A stretch of DNA of 64,000 bases from Croceitalea sp947503285 (GCF_036985505.1 NZ_BTGQ01000003.1:248001-312000), one strand, 5' to 3'. Positions 1 to 8,664 are shown, counted from the stretch's first letter. The notes: generated by a model from the sequence alone, not told the origin. Made by a program: numbers and translations.

Positions 1-154
1 AGTATCGGTAACCTATCTAATTCCAATAGTCGGCATATTCTGGGGTATTTTAGATGGGGAAAGGTTCACGGTGAAACAACTTTTGGCCTCATTATTAATT
101 CTATTGGGTGTTTACTTGGTCAACAAAAAAAGACGCCCCGAAGAGGCGTCTTAA
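1..154 (+). CDS. DMT (EamA-type) transporter, C-terminal fragment
   Basis: Only the last ~50 codons are in the window, read from base 2 to the TAA at 152-154; the 5' part lies upstream. The visible peptide has two hydrophobic stretches separated by an acidic turn (ILDGERFT), followed by a short lysine/arginine-rich cytoplasmic tail. This is the usual ending of EamA-family drug/metabolite transporters (conserved PxxxxxxGxxxxGE near the last two helices). It would be an inner-membrane exporter of unknown substrate. The last seven codons overlap a terminator hairpin. The family call rests on a short fragment, so another multi-helix transporter is possible. Confidence 0.6.
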   Translation, partial: VSVTYLIPIVGIFWGILDGERFTVKQLLASLLILLGVYLVNKKRRPEEAS

Positions 155-156
155 AA
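125..156. terminator. Bidirectional intrinsic terminator overlapping a stop codon
   Basis: A perfect 7-bp stem (AGACGCC / GGCGTCT, 131-137 and 145-151) is flanked by A6 on the left and TTAAAATTG on the right. The A-run is the U-tract for the leftward M16 operon, and the right side serves the DMT gene. The hairpin encodes the last residues of the DMT transporter. Confidence 0.8.
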
Positions 157-174
157 TTGTTCGACCTATTGAAT

Positions 175-2247
175 TTATTCAAAGTCTGAAGCGCTTACCC
201 CTTCATTGACCTTTATTTCCTTTACAATGAAATCAAATTTTTGGGGACCGGCAGTTTGCGATATCTTAAAAGGAAAAAAGATTCCTGAGACTTCTTTATA
301 ATCGCTGAATACTGAAGTTTGCTCAATGGCTTGTCCCTGCACTTCCTGTGTGTTGACCTCTTTAAGTTTTAGGCCCGATTCAACATCATAGAAAACCGTT
401 TTGTCATCGGTTATCTTTACCTTATATGCTTTGCTTTCGCCGACAGGTTCAATACCTTCAAGGGAAATAGCTCCCGCAATCAAATAATTAAGCTCGGGGA
501 AGGCTGCAGATTCTTCCTTTAACGCCTTTATTTCCTCTTCTGAGAGGTCTTTGCGTTGCCCTTGCGCCAGCATATAGCCTTTATCACCATCAATGACCTG
601 CTTCTGCACGGAGTTACCCATCATACGAACATCTTGCAAATACTGATTTTTTGATGTTTTTTTTAGTTCCAGTTCCAGTTTTACACCTTGCATTTCTGCC
701 TCGGCAAGCATGGCATAAGATGCCACTGCATCTAGTTTGGCTTTTCCACCGATGGCCGCGATATAGTTTTCAATCACTGATATTGCCGTAACACCTTCAG
801 GAATAGCACTATTATAGTCTGGCTTGGCAGTTTTATTGACATTTTTATCGTAGTAAAGCACAGGAATCTTTTTGCCATTGAATGCTACATTTTCAAGATT
901 CTCAATAACATCACTTCCCTTGCCAGCGATAACTACCCTTGCATTGTCGGTATTGAAATACTTTTGGGCCGCTTTCTGTACATCATCAACTGAAATGGCA
1001 TTGATACGTTCTAAATAGGTTTTGTAAAAATCTTTTGGCAACCCCTCTTTTTCAATATTCAGTGCATAATTTGCTACGGTCTCAGGGCGTTCTAGCGCCA
1101 TAACAAAGCGACCAACATATTTCGCCTTGGTGTTTTTTAGCTCTTCTGCGGTTACCGGTTCGCTTTTGATCCGATCGATTTCTTTAAGGATCTCTACGAC
1201 CGAACTGTCCGTGACCATATTTCTGACCTGAGCTTGGGCCGTAAAACGTACGGGTTCGTATTTGTCATCGCGAATGGAGGAATAAGATCCATAAGTATAT
1301 CCTTTGTCTTCACGAAGATTTAAAAATAACCTTCCTTCACCACCGCCACCTAGAATCTGGTTGGCTACCAGTGCCGGTAAATAATCATCATCCTTCATTT
1401 TGAGGTTGATGATGTTCTGAACGGTTACCTCTGATTGCACTGCGTTGGGCATATCAACAAAATTGATTTGCGTATACTGCGCATCTTTTGGGTCAGAGTA
1501 ACTGTAGGTAGGGGGTACCGCCCTTGTCCATGGGGTAAAGGCTTTTGTCACCAAGTCTTTTACCTGGTCGAACTCCACATCACCGATAACGACTAAATAA
1601 GCGTTGGCCGACACGAAATTTTTGCGATAGTATTGTTCAACGTCGAACAAGGTCACATTGTTCACTGTTTCGGCTGAGGTAATTTCGCCGTAGGGATGAT
1701 TTTTACCATAAGCCAATGCCAATTGTGCTTTACTGGCAATGGCGGAAACATCATTCTCTTGTGCTTTAATACCGGTGATTAGTTTAGCTTTCTCTTTTTC
1801 AAATTCCTCTTGGGTAAAATTCGGATTGATTGCGGCATCAGCCATCATCTCCAAAACCCTTGGGAAGTATTTGGACAAACTACTCGCAAAGGCATTGGTT
1901 GCACTAAAACTGATATTGGCACCAAGAAAATCGACCTCTTCATTAAAATCATCCTTGGGTATCGATTTTGATCCGTTGCCCAACATGCTGGCCATCAAAT
2001 CAGAAACACCGGCTTTTTCCCCTTGAAGTACGGGAGGGTTATCCAATTCCAACTGAATTCGTACCCGAGGTAATTTTTTGTTTTCCACCACCATCACTTT
2101 TAAACCGTTCTTGAGTTCGAAAGTGTTCGGCTCTTCAAGGTTTATTTTTGGGGCAGGCCCTGGTTTTGGTTGTTGTGATCGGTCTATCTGTGCGTAGGAT
2201 ACCGTAAAGAAAACTGACAGTATCGAAAATAAAAATATCTTTTTCAT
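175..2247 (-). CDS. M16 family peptidase-like protein, non-catalytic subunit with C-terminal extension
   Basis: A 690-aa exported protein (N-terminal hydrophobic signal ending ...VSYAQ). Residues ~35-465 are two M16 (PqqL/mitochondrial processing peptidase-like) lobes. The position that should hold the zinc motif HxxEH reads SDLMASM, so this subunit cannot bind catalytic zinc. It keeps the Gly-rich loop (LGGGGEGRLF) and the Tyr-containing GYTYGSYSS region of the inactive partner class. Residues ~485-690 form a separate beta-rich domain resembling the LolA/outer-membrane lipoprotein-sorting fold. The gene follows the catalytic M16 gene with one base between stop and start, so the two are surely co-translated and likely form a periplasmic heterodimer that degrades peptides. 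Confidence 0.88.
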   Translation of the reverse strand: MKKIFLFSILSVFFTVSYAQIDRSQQPKPGPAPKINLEEPNTFELKNGLKVMVVENKKLPRVRIQLELDNPPVLQGEKAGVSDLMASMLGNGSKSIPKDDFNEEVDFLGANISFSATNAFASSLSKYFPRVLEMMADAAINPNFTQEEFEKEKAKLITGIKAQENDVSAIASKAQLALAYGKNHPYGEITSAETVNNVTLFDVEQYYRKNFVSANAYLVVIGDVEFDQVKDLVTKAFTPWTRAVPPTYSYSDPKDAQYTQINFVDMPNAVQSEVTVQNIINLKMKDDDYLPALVANQILGGGGEGRLFLNLREDKGYTYGSYSSIRDDKYEPVRFTAQAQVRNMVTDSSVVEILKEIDRIKSEPVTAEELKNTKAKYVGRFVMALERPETVANYALNIEKEGLPKDFYKTYLERINAISVDDVQKAAQKYFNTDNARVVIAGKGSDVIENLENVAFNGKKIPVLYYDKNVNKTAKPDYNSAIPEGVTAISVIENYIAAIGGKAKLDAVASYAMLAEAEMQGVKLELELKKTSKNQYLQDVRMMGNSVQKQVIDGDKGYMLAQGQRKDLSEEEIKALKEESAAFPELNYLIAGAISLEGIEPVGESKAYKVKITDDKTVFYDVESGLKLKEVNTQEVQGQAIEQTSVFSDYKEVSGIFFPFKISQTAGPQKFDFIVKEIKVNEGVSASDFE

Positions 2248-2248
2248 C

Positions 2249-3577
2249 TTAGTTGGCGTTTTGTTGTTTAGGTAGGTATTCTAGCTCAACCCTTTGGTCC
2301 GTTTTTAAGTATTTAGCGGCCACATCCCTGATTTCTTCCCTAGTGATACTCCTATAGATGTCTATTTGGGTATTGATGAGATTCGTGTCATCGTAAAGTA
2401 AATAGTAGTTGGCCAAAGATCCAGCTATGCCCGCAATACTGCTATTGGAATTGACAAAGTCGTTCTCTGCCTTGTTTTGTAGTTTCTGAAAGTCTTTCTC
2501 TGAGATCAATTCTGTCTGTACCTTGACGATTTCCTCATCAATTTCCTTCATGATCGCTTCCAAGGAAGTCTCCCCAACAGGAAGTCCGCCAACAATATAC
2601 GCACCATAGTCTTCTTGAGAACCATTGAATGCGAAAACCTGTAATGCCATTTTTTTGTCATCAACCAGCTTTTTGTAAAGCTTAGAACTTTTTCCATCAC
2701 TGAGATAGGTAGAGATCATATCCAACACGTAAGCATCACGCTCCGTCTGGGCCGGAGTTCTGTAGCCCATCATAATCAAGGGGATTTGAATGTTCGGGTC
2801 TTCAAACTTTACCTTTACCGGACCTTGGATAGGAGCTTCATTGTACGTTTCTTGAACTACTGGATCCCCTTCAGGGATAGGGCCGAAGTAATCTTGTATC
2901 ATTTTTTTTGTCGTGGGTATGTCTAAATCGCCTGCGACCACGAGAACGGCATTATTTGGCACATAGAATTTCTTGTTGAAATTTTGAAAGTCTTCTAAAG
3001 AAGCACTGGCCAAATGTTCTAAGGAGCCGATAACGGTCCAGCGATAGGGATGCTTGTCAAAGAGGTTTTTGAACATCTGTTCCTGCCATCTTCCGTAGGG
3101 TGCATTGTCAACACGAAGTCTGCGTTCTTCTTGCACGACCTCTTTTTGGGTGTCGACACCTATTTGATTGATAATAGGGTGCAATAGTCGTTCAGATTCC
3201 ATCCAAAGGCCTAATTCAAGGTTGTTCGAGGGAAAATTTTCATAATAGTAGGTTCTGTCGTAGTTGGTCGTGGCATTGTTGCTTCCTCCATTCGAGGATA
3301 CCAGTTTGAACCATTCGCCTCGCTCAATGTTCTTGGTGCCCTCAAACAAAAGGTGCTCAAAAAAATGTGCAAAGCCGGTCTTATTGGGATTCTCATTCTT
3401 AGATCCCACGTGATAGGAAACCGCTACGGTCACTACCGGAACATTATTGTCTTGATGTAGGATAACATGGAGTCCGTTATCCAAATCATACTCTTCGAAG
3501 GCTACTTCTTGCCCAATGGCCAAGCCCATTAAAGCTAACATAAAACTTATGCAGCATAACATTTTTTTCATTTTCAA
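2249..3577 (-). CDS. M16 family zinc metallopeptidase, catalytic subunit
   Basis: A 442-aa exported protein with an N-terminal signal (MLALMGLAIGQ). The inverted zinc motif HFFEH is at residues 71-75, with the downstream acidic ligand expected in the EVVQEERR segment, so this lobe is active. The second lobe carries the family's ...Y(L)SDGKSSKLYKKL region. Length matches single-chain bacterial M16B proteases (~420-450 aa). It is first in a two-gene operon with the non-catalytic partner. Periplasmic or surface-attached peptide degradation is the likely role; substrate is unknown. The start is the first Met of MKMKKMLCC; starting two residues later would change nothing functionally. Confidence 0.92.
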   Translation of the reverse strand: MKMKKMLCCISFMLALMGLAIGQEVAFEEYDLDNGLHVILHQDNNVPVVTVAVSYHVGSKNENPNKTGFAHFFEHLLFEGTKNIERGEWFKLVSSNGGSNNATTNYDRTYYYENFPSNNLELGLWMESERLLHPIINQIGVDTQKEVVQEERRLRVDNAPYGRWQEQMFKNLFDKHPYRWTVIGSLEHLASASLEDFQNFNKKFYVPNNAVLVVAGDLDIPTTKKMIQDYFGPIPEGDPVVQETYNEAPIQGPVKVKFEDPNIQIPLIMMGYRTPAQTERDAYVLDMISTYLSDGKSSKLYKKLVDDKKMALQVFAFNGSQEDYGAYIVGGLPVGETSLEAIMKEIDEEIVKVQTELISEKDFQKLQNKAENDFVNSNSSIAGIAGSLANYYLLYDDTNLINTQIDIYRSITREEIRDVAAKYLKTDQRVELEYLPKQQNAN

Positions 3578-3743
3578 AAGGTTTAGAATTACTAATTATC
3601 CTGTTGTTAGTAGTGGTATTCTTAAAAGTGTTACGCGAATTTAATCTATAATTACGCATCAAGTTTGAAAATGGCACTTTCTTTAACAAGAATTAAAGTA
3701 ATAAATCCTTATATTCATGGAGAACACAAAACCACCATTCTAA

Positions 3744-4190
3744 ATGAAAAGATTCACATTGCCCTTTCGTTTCGGACTTGTGACAAGTGCTTGTTTGATT
3801 GCTTATTTTTTGCTCTTGGCCTTATTGGGAAAACACACCAATGTGTTTTTTAGCCTTTTCAATGGGGTAATCACAGGTTTCGGAATCTATGAAACCTTGA
3901 AATACACCAAATTGAGGCAAGCAGCTCGCTTTAATTATACCAGTGGTTTTCAGGCAGGAATCATAACAGGTGCCGTGGCTACGATTTTGTTCACCTTTTT
4001 CTTTGCACTTTACGCAACGGAGCTCAACCCTGATTTTTTAAGAAGACTTTCTGAGACTTGGTCAAAGGACTACAACAATTTTGAGGCCATTGTATTTTTT
4101 ACCGTTGCTGTCATGGGTTTCGCCACAACAATCGTCTTGACCCTTACTTTCATGCAATTGTTCAAAACTTCGAACAATCCGAAAAAATAA
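3744..4190 (+). CDS. Small integral membrane protein, DUF4199-like
   Basis: A 148-aa protein with four predicted membrane helices (about residues 10-30, 33-50, 70-92, 112-135) and a basic C-terminus. The arrangement, with a conserved-looking YTSGFQAGIITGAVA segment at the start of helix 3, resembles the DUF4199 family common in Bacteroidota. No catalytic motif is visible, so function is unknown. It stands alone, divergent from the M16 operon and upstream of rplU. The ATG was chosen because it immediately precedes a basic residue and helix 1 in the usual way. Confidence 0.75.
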   Translation: MKRFTLPFRFGLVTSACLIAYFLLLALLGKHTNVFFSLFNGVITGFGIYETLKYTKLRQAARFNYTSGFQAGIITGAVATILFTFFFALYATELNPDFLRRLSETWSKDYNNFEAIVFFTVAVMGFATTIVLTLTFMQLFKTSNNPKK

Positions 4191-4213
4191 ATTTTTCCAT
4201 ATGGTAAATAATG

Positions 4214-4244
4214 CTTGTAAATTAAGGATTTAGCAGTATATTTG
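4214..4244 (+). promoter_or_regulatory. Bacteroidota-type promoter of rplU-rpmA
   Basis: TTG at 4215-4217 and TATATTTG at 4237-4244 match the -33 TTG / -7 TAnnTTTG consensus with a 19-base spacer. The leader to the rplU ATG is about 45 bases. Confidence 0.75.
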
Positions 4245-4294
4245 CACCCGCTATTTACAAAAATAGGGGTTCAATAAATTTAATTCAACGCATT

Positions 4295-4993
4295 ATGTAC
4301 GCAATTGTAGAGATGGCAGGGCAGCAATTTAAAGTTGCAAAAGACCAGAAAGTGTACGTTCACCGTTTGCAAACAGAAGAAGGTAAAAAAGTAACTTTTG
4401 ATAAGGTCTTTCTTTTGGATGATAATGGTAACGTTACCGTTGGCGCCCCAGTCATAGACGGTGCGGCCGTAGAGGCCAAAGTCGTCAAGCACCTAAGGGG
4501 TGATAAAGTAATCGTCTTTCACAAGAAGAGACGTAAGGGTTACAGAAAGAAAAATGGGCATCGACAATCTTTGACCGAAATTGTTGTTGAAAGTATTGTT
4601 GCCAAAGGTGCCAAGAAAGCTTCCCCGGCAAAGGCCAAGAAAGAGGCAGCGCCTAAAGCTGAAACGGCCAAAGCGCCTGCGGCCCCAAAGAAAGAAGCTG
4701 CGCCTAAAAAAGAGGCAGCCCCGGTTAAAAAGGCTCCTGCAAAAGCAAAAGCGGATGATTTGAAGAAGATTGAAGGTATCGGACCTAAAATCGCTTCGAC
4801 ATTGGTAGCAGCGGGTATTGCGACTTTTGCCGATTTGGCAAAAGCAAAGCCGGCTAAAATTTCTGAAATCATTGCTGATGTTCGCGGTAACCACGTTACG
4901 GATACGTGGCCAGCACAAGCCAAAATGGCTGCAGAAGGCAAGTGGGATGAGTTGAAGAAATGGCAAGACGAATTAGACGGGGGTAAAGCATAA
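4295..4993 (+). CDS. rplU: 50S ribosomal protein L21 with C-terminal helix-hairpin-helix extension
   Basis: Residues 1-~103 are canonical L21 (MYAIVEMAGQQFKV at the start, KRRKGYRKKNGHRQ at the rRNA-binding end). A flexible Ala/Lys/Pro-rich linker of ~45 residues follows, then residues ~152-232 form a helix-hairpin-helix-type domain (LKKIEGIGPKIASTLVAAGI) of the DUF4332/DNA-polymerase-lambda-like class. The total of 232 aa is more than double the usual ~103. The extension is recurrent in flavobacterial L21 proteins. It is co-transcribed with rpmA 40 bases downstream, the universal L21-L27 pair. The tail's partner is unknown; nucleic-acid binding is an inference from the fold. Confidence 0.97.
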   Translation: MYAIVEMAGQQFKVAKDQKVYVHRLQTEEGKKVTFDKVFLLDDNGNVTVGAPVIDGAAVEAKVVKHLRGDKVIVFHKKRRKGYRKKNGHRQSLTEIVVESIVAKGAKKASPAKAKKEAAPKAETAKAPAAPKKEAAPKKEAAPVKKAPAKAKADDLKKIEGIGPKIASTLVAAGIATFADLAKAKPAKISEIIADVRGNHVTDTWPAQAKMAAEGKWDELKKWQDELDGGKA

Positions 4994-5033
4994 TAAGTCC
5001 AACCCTAAAGTATAACAATAAAACCGTAGAAAA

Positions 5034-5294
5034 ATGGCACATAAAAAAGGTGTAGGTAGTTCTAAAAACGGTAGGGAATCAGAATCGAAACGCTTAGGGG
5101 TTAAGATTTTTGGTGGCCAAGCTGCAGTTGCTGGTAACATTATCGTTAGACAGCGCGGAACAAAACATAACCCAGGTGAAAATGTATATGCCGGTAAGGA
5201 TCATACATTGCATGCGAGGGTTGATGGTCTGGTAAAGTTCGAGAAAAAGGTAGGTGGAAAATCTTATGTTTCCATTGAGCCTTTCGAGGCTTAA
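5034..5294 (+). CDS. rpmA: 50S ribosomal protein L27
   Basis: An 86-aa protein with the full L27 signature (MAHKKGVGSSKNGRES, GNIIVRQRGTKHNPGENV). L27 sits next to the peptidyl-transferase centre with its N-terminal tail reaching the P-site tRNA. The N-terminus starts directly with MAHKK, so no cleavable Firmicute-type presequence is present. It is second in the rplU operon and is followed by a strong terminator. Confidence 0.98.
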   Translation: MAHKKGVGSSKNGRESESKRLGVKIFGGQAAVAGNIIVRQRGTKHNPGENVYAGKDHTLHARVDGLVKFEKKVGGKSYVSIEPFEA

Positions 5295-5310
5295 GAGACC
5301 AGTCTTGAAT

Positions 5311-5347
5311 AAAAAAAGCCCTCATCTTTTGATGAGGGCTTTTTTTT
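5311..5347. terminator. Strong bidirectional intrinsic terminator
   Basis: A perfect 16-bp inverted repeat (A7 GCCCTCATC at 5311-5326, loop TTTT, GATGAGGGC T7 at 5331-5346) lies between the rpmA stop and the stop of the convergent DUF1569 gene. It serves both strands. Confidence 0.93.
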
Positions 5348-5885
5348 ATTCTTTCAAAATATCCTTTATAATCTTTAAATGATGTTTGGTGTGAATAGCA
5401 AGAAAACGCCGTGTTTGGTCCCTGTCTAAGGTATTGAAGACCGGGTGGTTGAAATAAGCCTTTTCATTAAGTGAATTTAATTGGGCAATGTGATGTCTCG
5501 CTTCTTTAAGCTGTACATTAATACTGTCGGTTAGAATCACTTCGGGCGGTCTTACACTTTTAGGTGATTGCGCCGCTCCCCTTGGTATCATGCCCAAGGT
5601 GTGCACTACGACCTGTTGCAAACTGAAACTATATTCGTATTCTTCAGGATTGGAATCTTGAACAGTTTTGCTGATTTGGTTTATGGTTTTGAGCATATAA
5701 TCTAAATGCCAGGCTACATCAGCTTGAGATACTTCTATATTAAGTACATCCCTTTTTGGAAGGTAGTTTTCAATTTCTGCCAATTCATCATCCAAGAAAT
5801 CTCCATTCGATTCCCGATTGTTACGCAAATACATACCCATGAATATCAGAACGATAACGAGTAATGCTAATCCAACTTTTTTCAT
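5346..5885 (-). CDS. Membrane-anchored DUF1569/DinB-like four-helix protein
   Basis: A 179-aa protein with one N-terminal membrane anchor (residues 4-20) and a soluble domain. The C-terminal FNHPVFNTLDRDQTRRFLAIHTKHH segment matches the DUF1569 branch of the DinB/YfiT-like superfamily, where scattered His residues bind a metal; histidines at WHLDYM, VVVHTL and HTKHHL fit such a site. The biochemical activity of DUF1569 proteins is not established. It is preceded by four bases and a 39-codon basic ORF on the same strand, and both may be read from the TonB-receptor transcript. Confidence 0.75.
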   Translation of the reverse strand: MKKVGLALLVIVLIFMGMYLRNNRESNGDFLDDELAEIENYLPKRDVLNIEVSQADVAWHLDYMLKTINQISKTVQDSNPEEYEYSFSLQQVVVHTLGMIPRGAAQSPKSVRPPEVILTDSINVQLKEARHHIAQLNSLNEKAYFNHPVFNTLDRDQTRRFLAIHTKHHLKIIKDILKE

Positions 5886-5889
5886 GCTA

Positions 5890-6009
5890 TTATGCCGTTT
5901 TCCACCCCCACCAAATCAGTTTTGGGGTCAGTTCCTTTTTTTTCATTTTAAAAACCTTCTTTGTAGGTTTTGGAGGCTTCATTTTTTCTGTAGTGTTCAC
6001 TTTTTTCAT
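5890..6009 (-). CDS. Hypothetical 39-aa basic mini-protein
   Basis: An ATG-to-TAA frame of 40 codons lies exactly in the gap between the TonB-receptor stop (6045) and the DUF1569 start (5885). The peptide is dominated by lysine and proline (start MKKVNTTEKMKPPKPTKK) and ends in an aromatic cluster (LIWWGWKTA). The tight fit, 4 bases before the next start and 35 after the previous stop, argues for a real translated unit in an operon. There is no homologue I can name and composition alone cannot prove expression. An alternative is that this is only leader sequence for the next gene. Confidence 0.45.
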   Translation of the reverse strand: MKKVNTTEKMKPPKPTKKVFKMKKKELTPKLIWWGWKTA

Positions 6010-6044
6010 GATGATCTACTTTTTGATTGATGATTATAAGACGC

Positions 6045-8429
6045 TCAAAATTGAAATTTGTAACCAAAATCTGGAAAGAAACCAATTTGATCTACTTGAT
6101 CTATTTGATTCGTTAACCGATTGTAGCGTTGTACAAAAACGTTTTCTCGATTGCTTACGTTTTGAAGGTCTACGTAGAACCGATGTGATTGCTTTTTGTT
6201 TCGACTATTTATCTTTAACCCGAACTTTACATCCCACCTTAAATAGGCATCATATTGTTCGCTAAAGGCAATATCTTCTTGAAGGATCTCAAAACCTGCA
6301 AGTTGCGAAGCTGCCAAGTCTACCGGGGTAAAGTAACGCCCACCTGCAAAAGAAACCCTGGTATCAAAAAAGAAGACTTTGTTTCGCTTTGCACCCAATG
6401 GAAACTCCCTGCCCGCCAACGCATTGATCACATAACCGTTATTGAATGGGGTATTTCTTTCTATACCGTCACTACCTTCATACCTACTCTCAAAAAAAGA
6501 CCCCGTTAGCAAGCCATAGTAATTGTTGCTAAAAAACTTCTCTAAGGTCAGTTCGACCCCACTGTTGAATCCGGTACCCTCGTTGACCAATGACACGCGA
6601 TCATTTGAAAACCCAAAATCAGAACCTTCCGTTAGTGACGAATAACTTGATGGAAATGGTTCTACGGCGGCATTGGCTATTTCTTGATGGTAAACTTCAA
6701 CCTTTCCGCGCCAAGCGTTACCCAATTTTACGTCGTAACCTACCACGTAATGATTGCTTCGTACAAAATCTAGTTCCCTATTGGTCTGAATCAAATTACC
6801 GTTAACATCTTCATTGAGAAACAACAATGGAAAGGGTACGTTTTGGTGGTGTAATCCATATCCAAAATTGATTTTATGTTTGGGCGCTATTTGATAGTTG
6901 AATGCCGCTCGGGGTTCTAGCACAAACTGCTCGTTTAGGCTTCCGTACTGGGCATGTAGACCAGCATCCAAGGTAAGTTTCTCGGTCAATCTAAACTGGG
7001 CCTGTACGTAGGGCTGCAGTATGGAAAAGTTTTCGTCAACACTTAAAAAGGTAAACAGGTCTGGATCTCCATCCCCATTAGTATCTGGTTGTTCATTTCG
7101 ATCCCTTGTGGTGAGTTCAACATTAAAATTTTCTATCAATAACCCGGCTCTTAATGTTGCGCGGTTGCTCAATTTTGAATTGAATAGGGTCGAAAATGAA
7201 AGTCGCGATTCAGAGGCATCCGATTCGGTAAACAAAATACTTCTTTCTTGTGGGGTATCTTTATCAATAAAACGATTTGCGGTGAAGTCGTTTCCAGAAA
7301 AGGATGTAGCAACGATGGTACGTAAATACGAGTTTTTCCCTAAAGGGATTTGATGTTTTAAACCGATTAAACCAAACCTGCTTTCGACAAAGGTATCTTC
7401 ATCTTCAGCCGCAAAAAGGTCATCTGCGTCGATATCGTCACCTAAGAACTCGATATCTGAATTTCCTAGCATTCCAAATAACGAGAGTCGCCCTAGTTTA
7501 CCCGTTCCAAAATCAATATTATAAGTAAGGTCACTGTAATTGGGTGTTGCCGAGGTGCCCCCGGCACCAGCGCCTATCAAGCCGATCAAAGAATATCTGG
7601 CAGCAACCAAAAATGAGCCGTTCTTTTTGCCTAAAGGGCCTTCGGCATTGGCTTCAACCCCGGTAAATATGCCTACTTGGCTAGAGAATTCATAGTCGTC
7701 AACATTTCCTTTTCTAAGCCCCAGGTCAAAAACACCGCCCAAGGCATTACCGTATTCAGAAGCAAAGGCAGAGGTCAAGAAATCAGAGTTCTTGAGGGTA
7801 TTCGGATTCACGGCCGATACGGGACCTCCCGTAGTGCCGACAGTCGAAAAGTGGTTGGGGTTGGGAATGGGGATACCCTCAACCCGCCATAGTAATCCAG
7901 TAGGGGAATTTCCGCGTACTACAATATCATTTCTACTATCATCTGGTGTTGATACCCCTGCAAAGTTGGCGGCGAGACGGCCTACATCACTTCTGCCCCC
8001 AGAAAAACGGGTGACCTCTTCTACCCCGAATTGTCTGGCAGAGACCGTAGCCAATTTGTTGTTGGCGCGATCTTTATTGGTATCACTAGTCAGTACGATC
8101 TCATCCAATTGATTGAAAGATTCCAATAGGGTAATGGTAAGCAAAACATCTTTACCGGCAGTTACTTCGATATTTGGAAGCGTTATACTTTCATAACCGA
8201 TATAACCAACTCGAATATTTTGCCGGCCTACTGGGGCATTATCCAATGTAAACCTTCCATCGATATCGGTTACCACACCAATACCGGTACTTTGGTTTAA
8301 AAGCTCTATGGTAGCCCCAATGAGGGGTGCTTCAGATTGTTTGTCCAAGACAACACCTTTGATGGTACCCGTTTGTGCCATTACGTATGGTCCTAAAAGC
8401 AATACGAATAGAATACCTAGTTTATTCAT
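6045..8429 (-). CDS. TonB-dependent receptor with carboxypeptidase-regulatory-like N-terminal domain
   Basis: A 794-aa outer-membrane protein with a signal peptide (MNKLGILFVLLLGPYVMAQ). Residues ~20-105 are a CarboxypepD_reg-like beta-sandwich (GTIKGVVLDKQSEAPLIGATI). The plug domain (~110-240) contains the RGNSPTGLLWRVEGIPIPNPNHF segment, and a 22-strand-type barrel runs to the aromatic C-terminal FGYKFQF. There is no SusD partner nearby, so it is not a classical PUL pair. It is divergent from a LytS/LytTR system. Substrate is not visible from sequence. Confidence 0.93.
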   Translation of the reverse strand: MNKLGILFVLLLGPYVMAQTGTIKGVVLDKQSEAPLIGATIELLNQSTGIGVVTDIDGRFTLDNAPVGRQNIRVGYIGYESITLPNIEVTAGKDVLLTITLLESFNQLDEIVLTSDTNKDRANNKLATVSARQFGVEEVTRFSGGRSDVGRLAANFAGVSTPDDSRNDIVVRGNSPTGLLWRVEGIPIPNPNHFSTVGTTGGPVSAVNPNTLKNSDFLTSAFASEYGNALGGVFDLGLRKGNVDDYEFSSQVGIFTGVEANAEGPLGKKNGSFLVAARYSLIGLIGAGAGGTSATPNYSDLTYNIDFGTGKLGRLSLFGMLGNSDIEFLGDDIDADDLFAAEDEDTFVESRFGLIGLKHQIPLGKNSYLRTIVATSFSGNDFTANRFIDKDTPQERSILFTESDASESRLSFSTLFNSKLSNRATLRAGLLIENFNVELTTRDRNEQPDTNGDGDPDLFTFLSVDENFSILQPYVQAQFRLTEKLTLDAGLHAQYGSLNEQFVLEPRAAFNYQIAPKHKINFGYGLHHQNVPFPLLFLNEDVNGNLIQTNRELDFVRSNHYVVGYDVKLGNAWRGKVEVYHQEIANAAVEPFPSSYSSLTEGSDFGFSNDRVSLVNEGTGFNSGVELTLEKFFSNNYYGLLTGSFFESRYEGSDGIERNTPFNNGYVINALAGREFPLGAKRNKVFFFDTRVSFAGGRYFTPVDLAASQLAGFEILQEDIAFSEQYDAYLRWDVKFGLKINSRNKKQSHRFYVDLQNVSNRENVFVQRYNRLTNQIDQVDQIGFFPDFGYKFQF

Positions 8430-8563
8430 GATTTTTTATTTTGTTGCCCAAATATGTTTTTTAAAAATCATGTGATATTGTCCATAATCGACAGGTTGTT
8501 GATTTAGGGTTTGATGGATTAGGTAAAGCAGTTGTACTGATTTTAAAGGTCATATTTCGAAGA

Positions 8564-8613
8564 TTTACGGTTTAAAAGATATTGTTACGATTCAACGGTC
8601 ATTTTAACGATCT
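8564..8613. promoter_or_regulatory. Direct repeats at 20-bp spacing, candidate LytTR operator
   Basis: ACGGTT (8567), ACGATT (8587) and ACGATC (8607) recur at exactly 20-bp spacing, with a further ACGGTC at 8595. They lie in the 235-bp space between the divergent TonB receptor and the histidine kinase. Equal two-turn spacing on one helical face is typical of LytTR-type direct-repeat sites. The match to a known consensus is loose. Confidence 0.4.
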
Positions 8614-8664
8614 ATGGCAGTATAAGACCCATTACTATATGAGTTAAGTATCTTTAGGGTTGAT

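Noticed and set aside
4493..4966. Long ORFs antisense to rplU
   Set aside because: They mirror the Ala/Lys-rich L21 linker and have no homology or start context of their own.
5818..6265. Plus-strand ORFs over the TonB-receptor end
   Set aside because: They are antisense to the receptor and the 39-codon mini-ORF, with Phe/Leu-rich translations typical of A/T-rich shadows.
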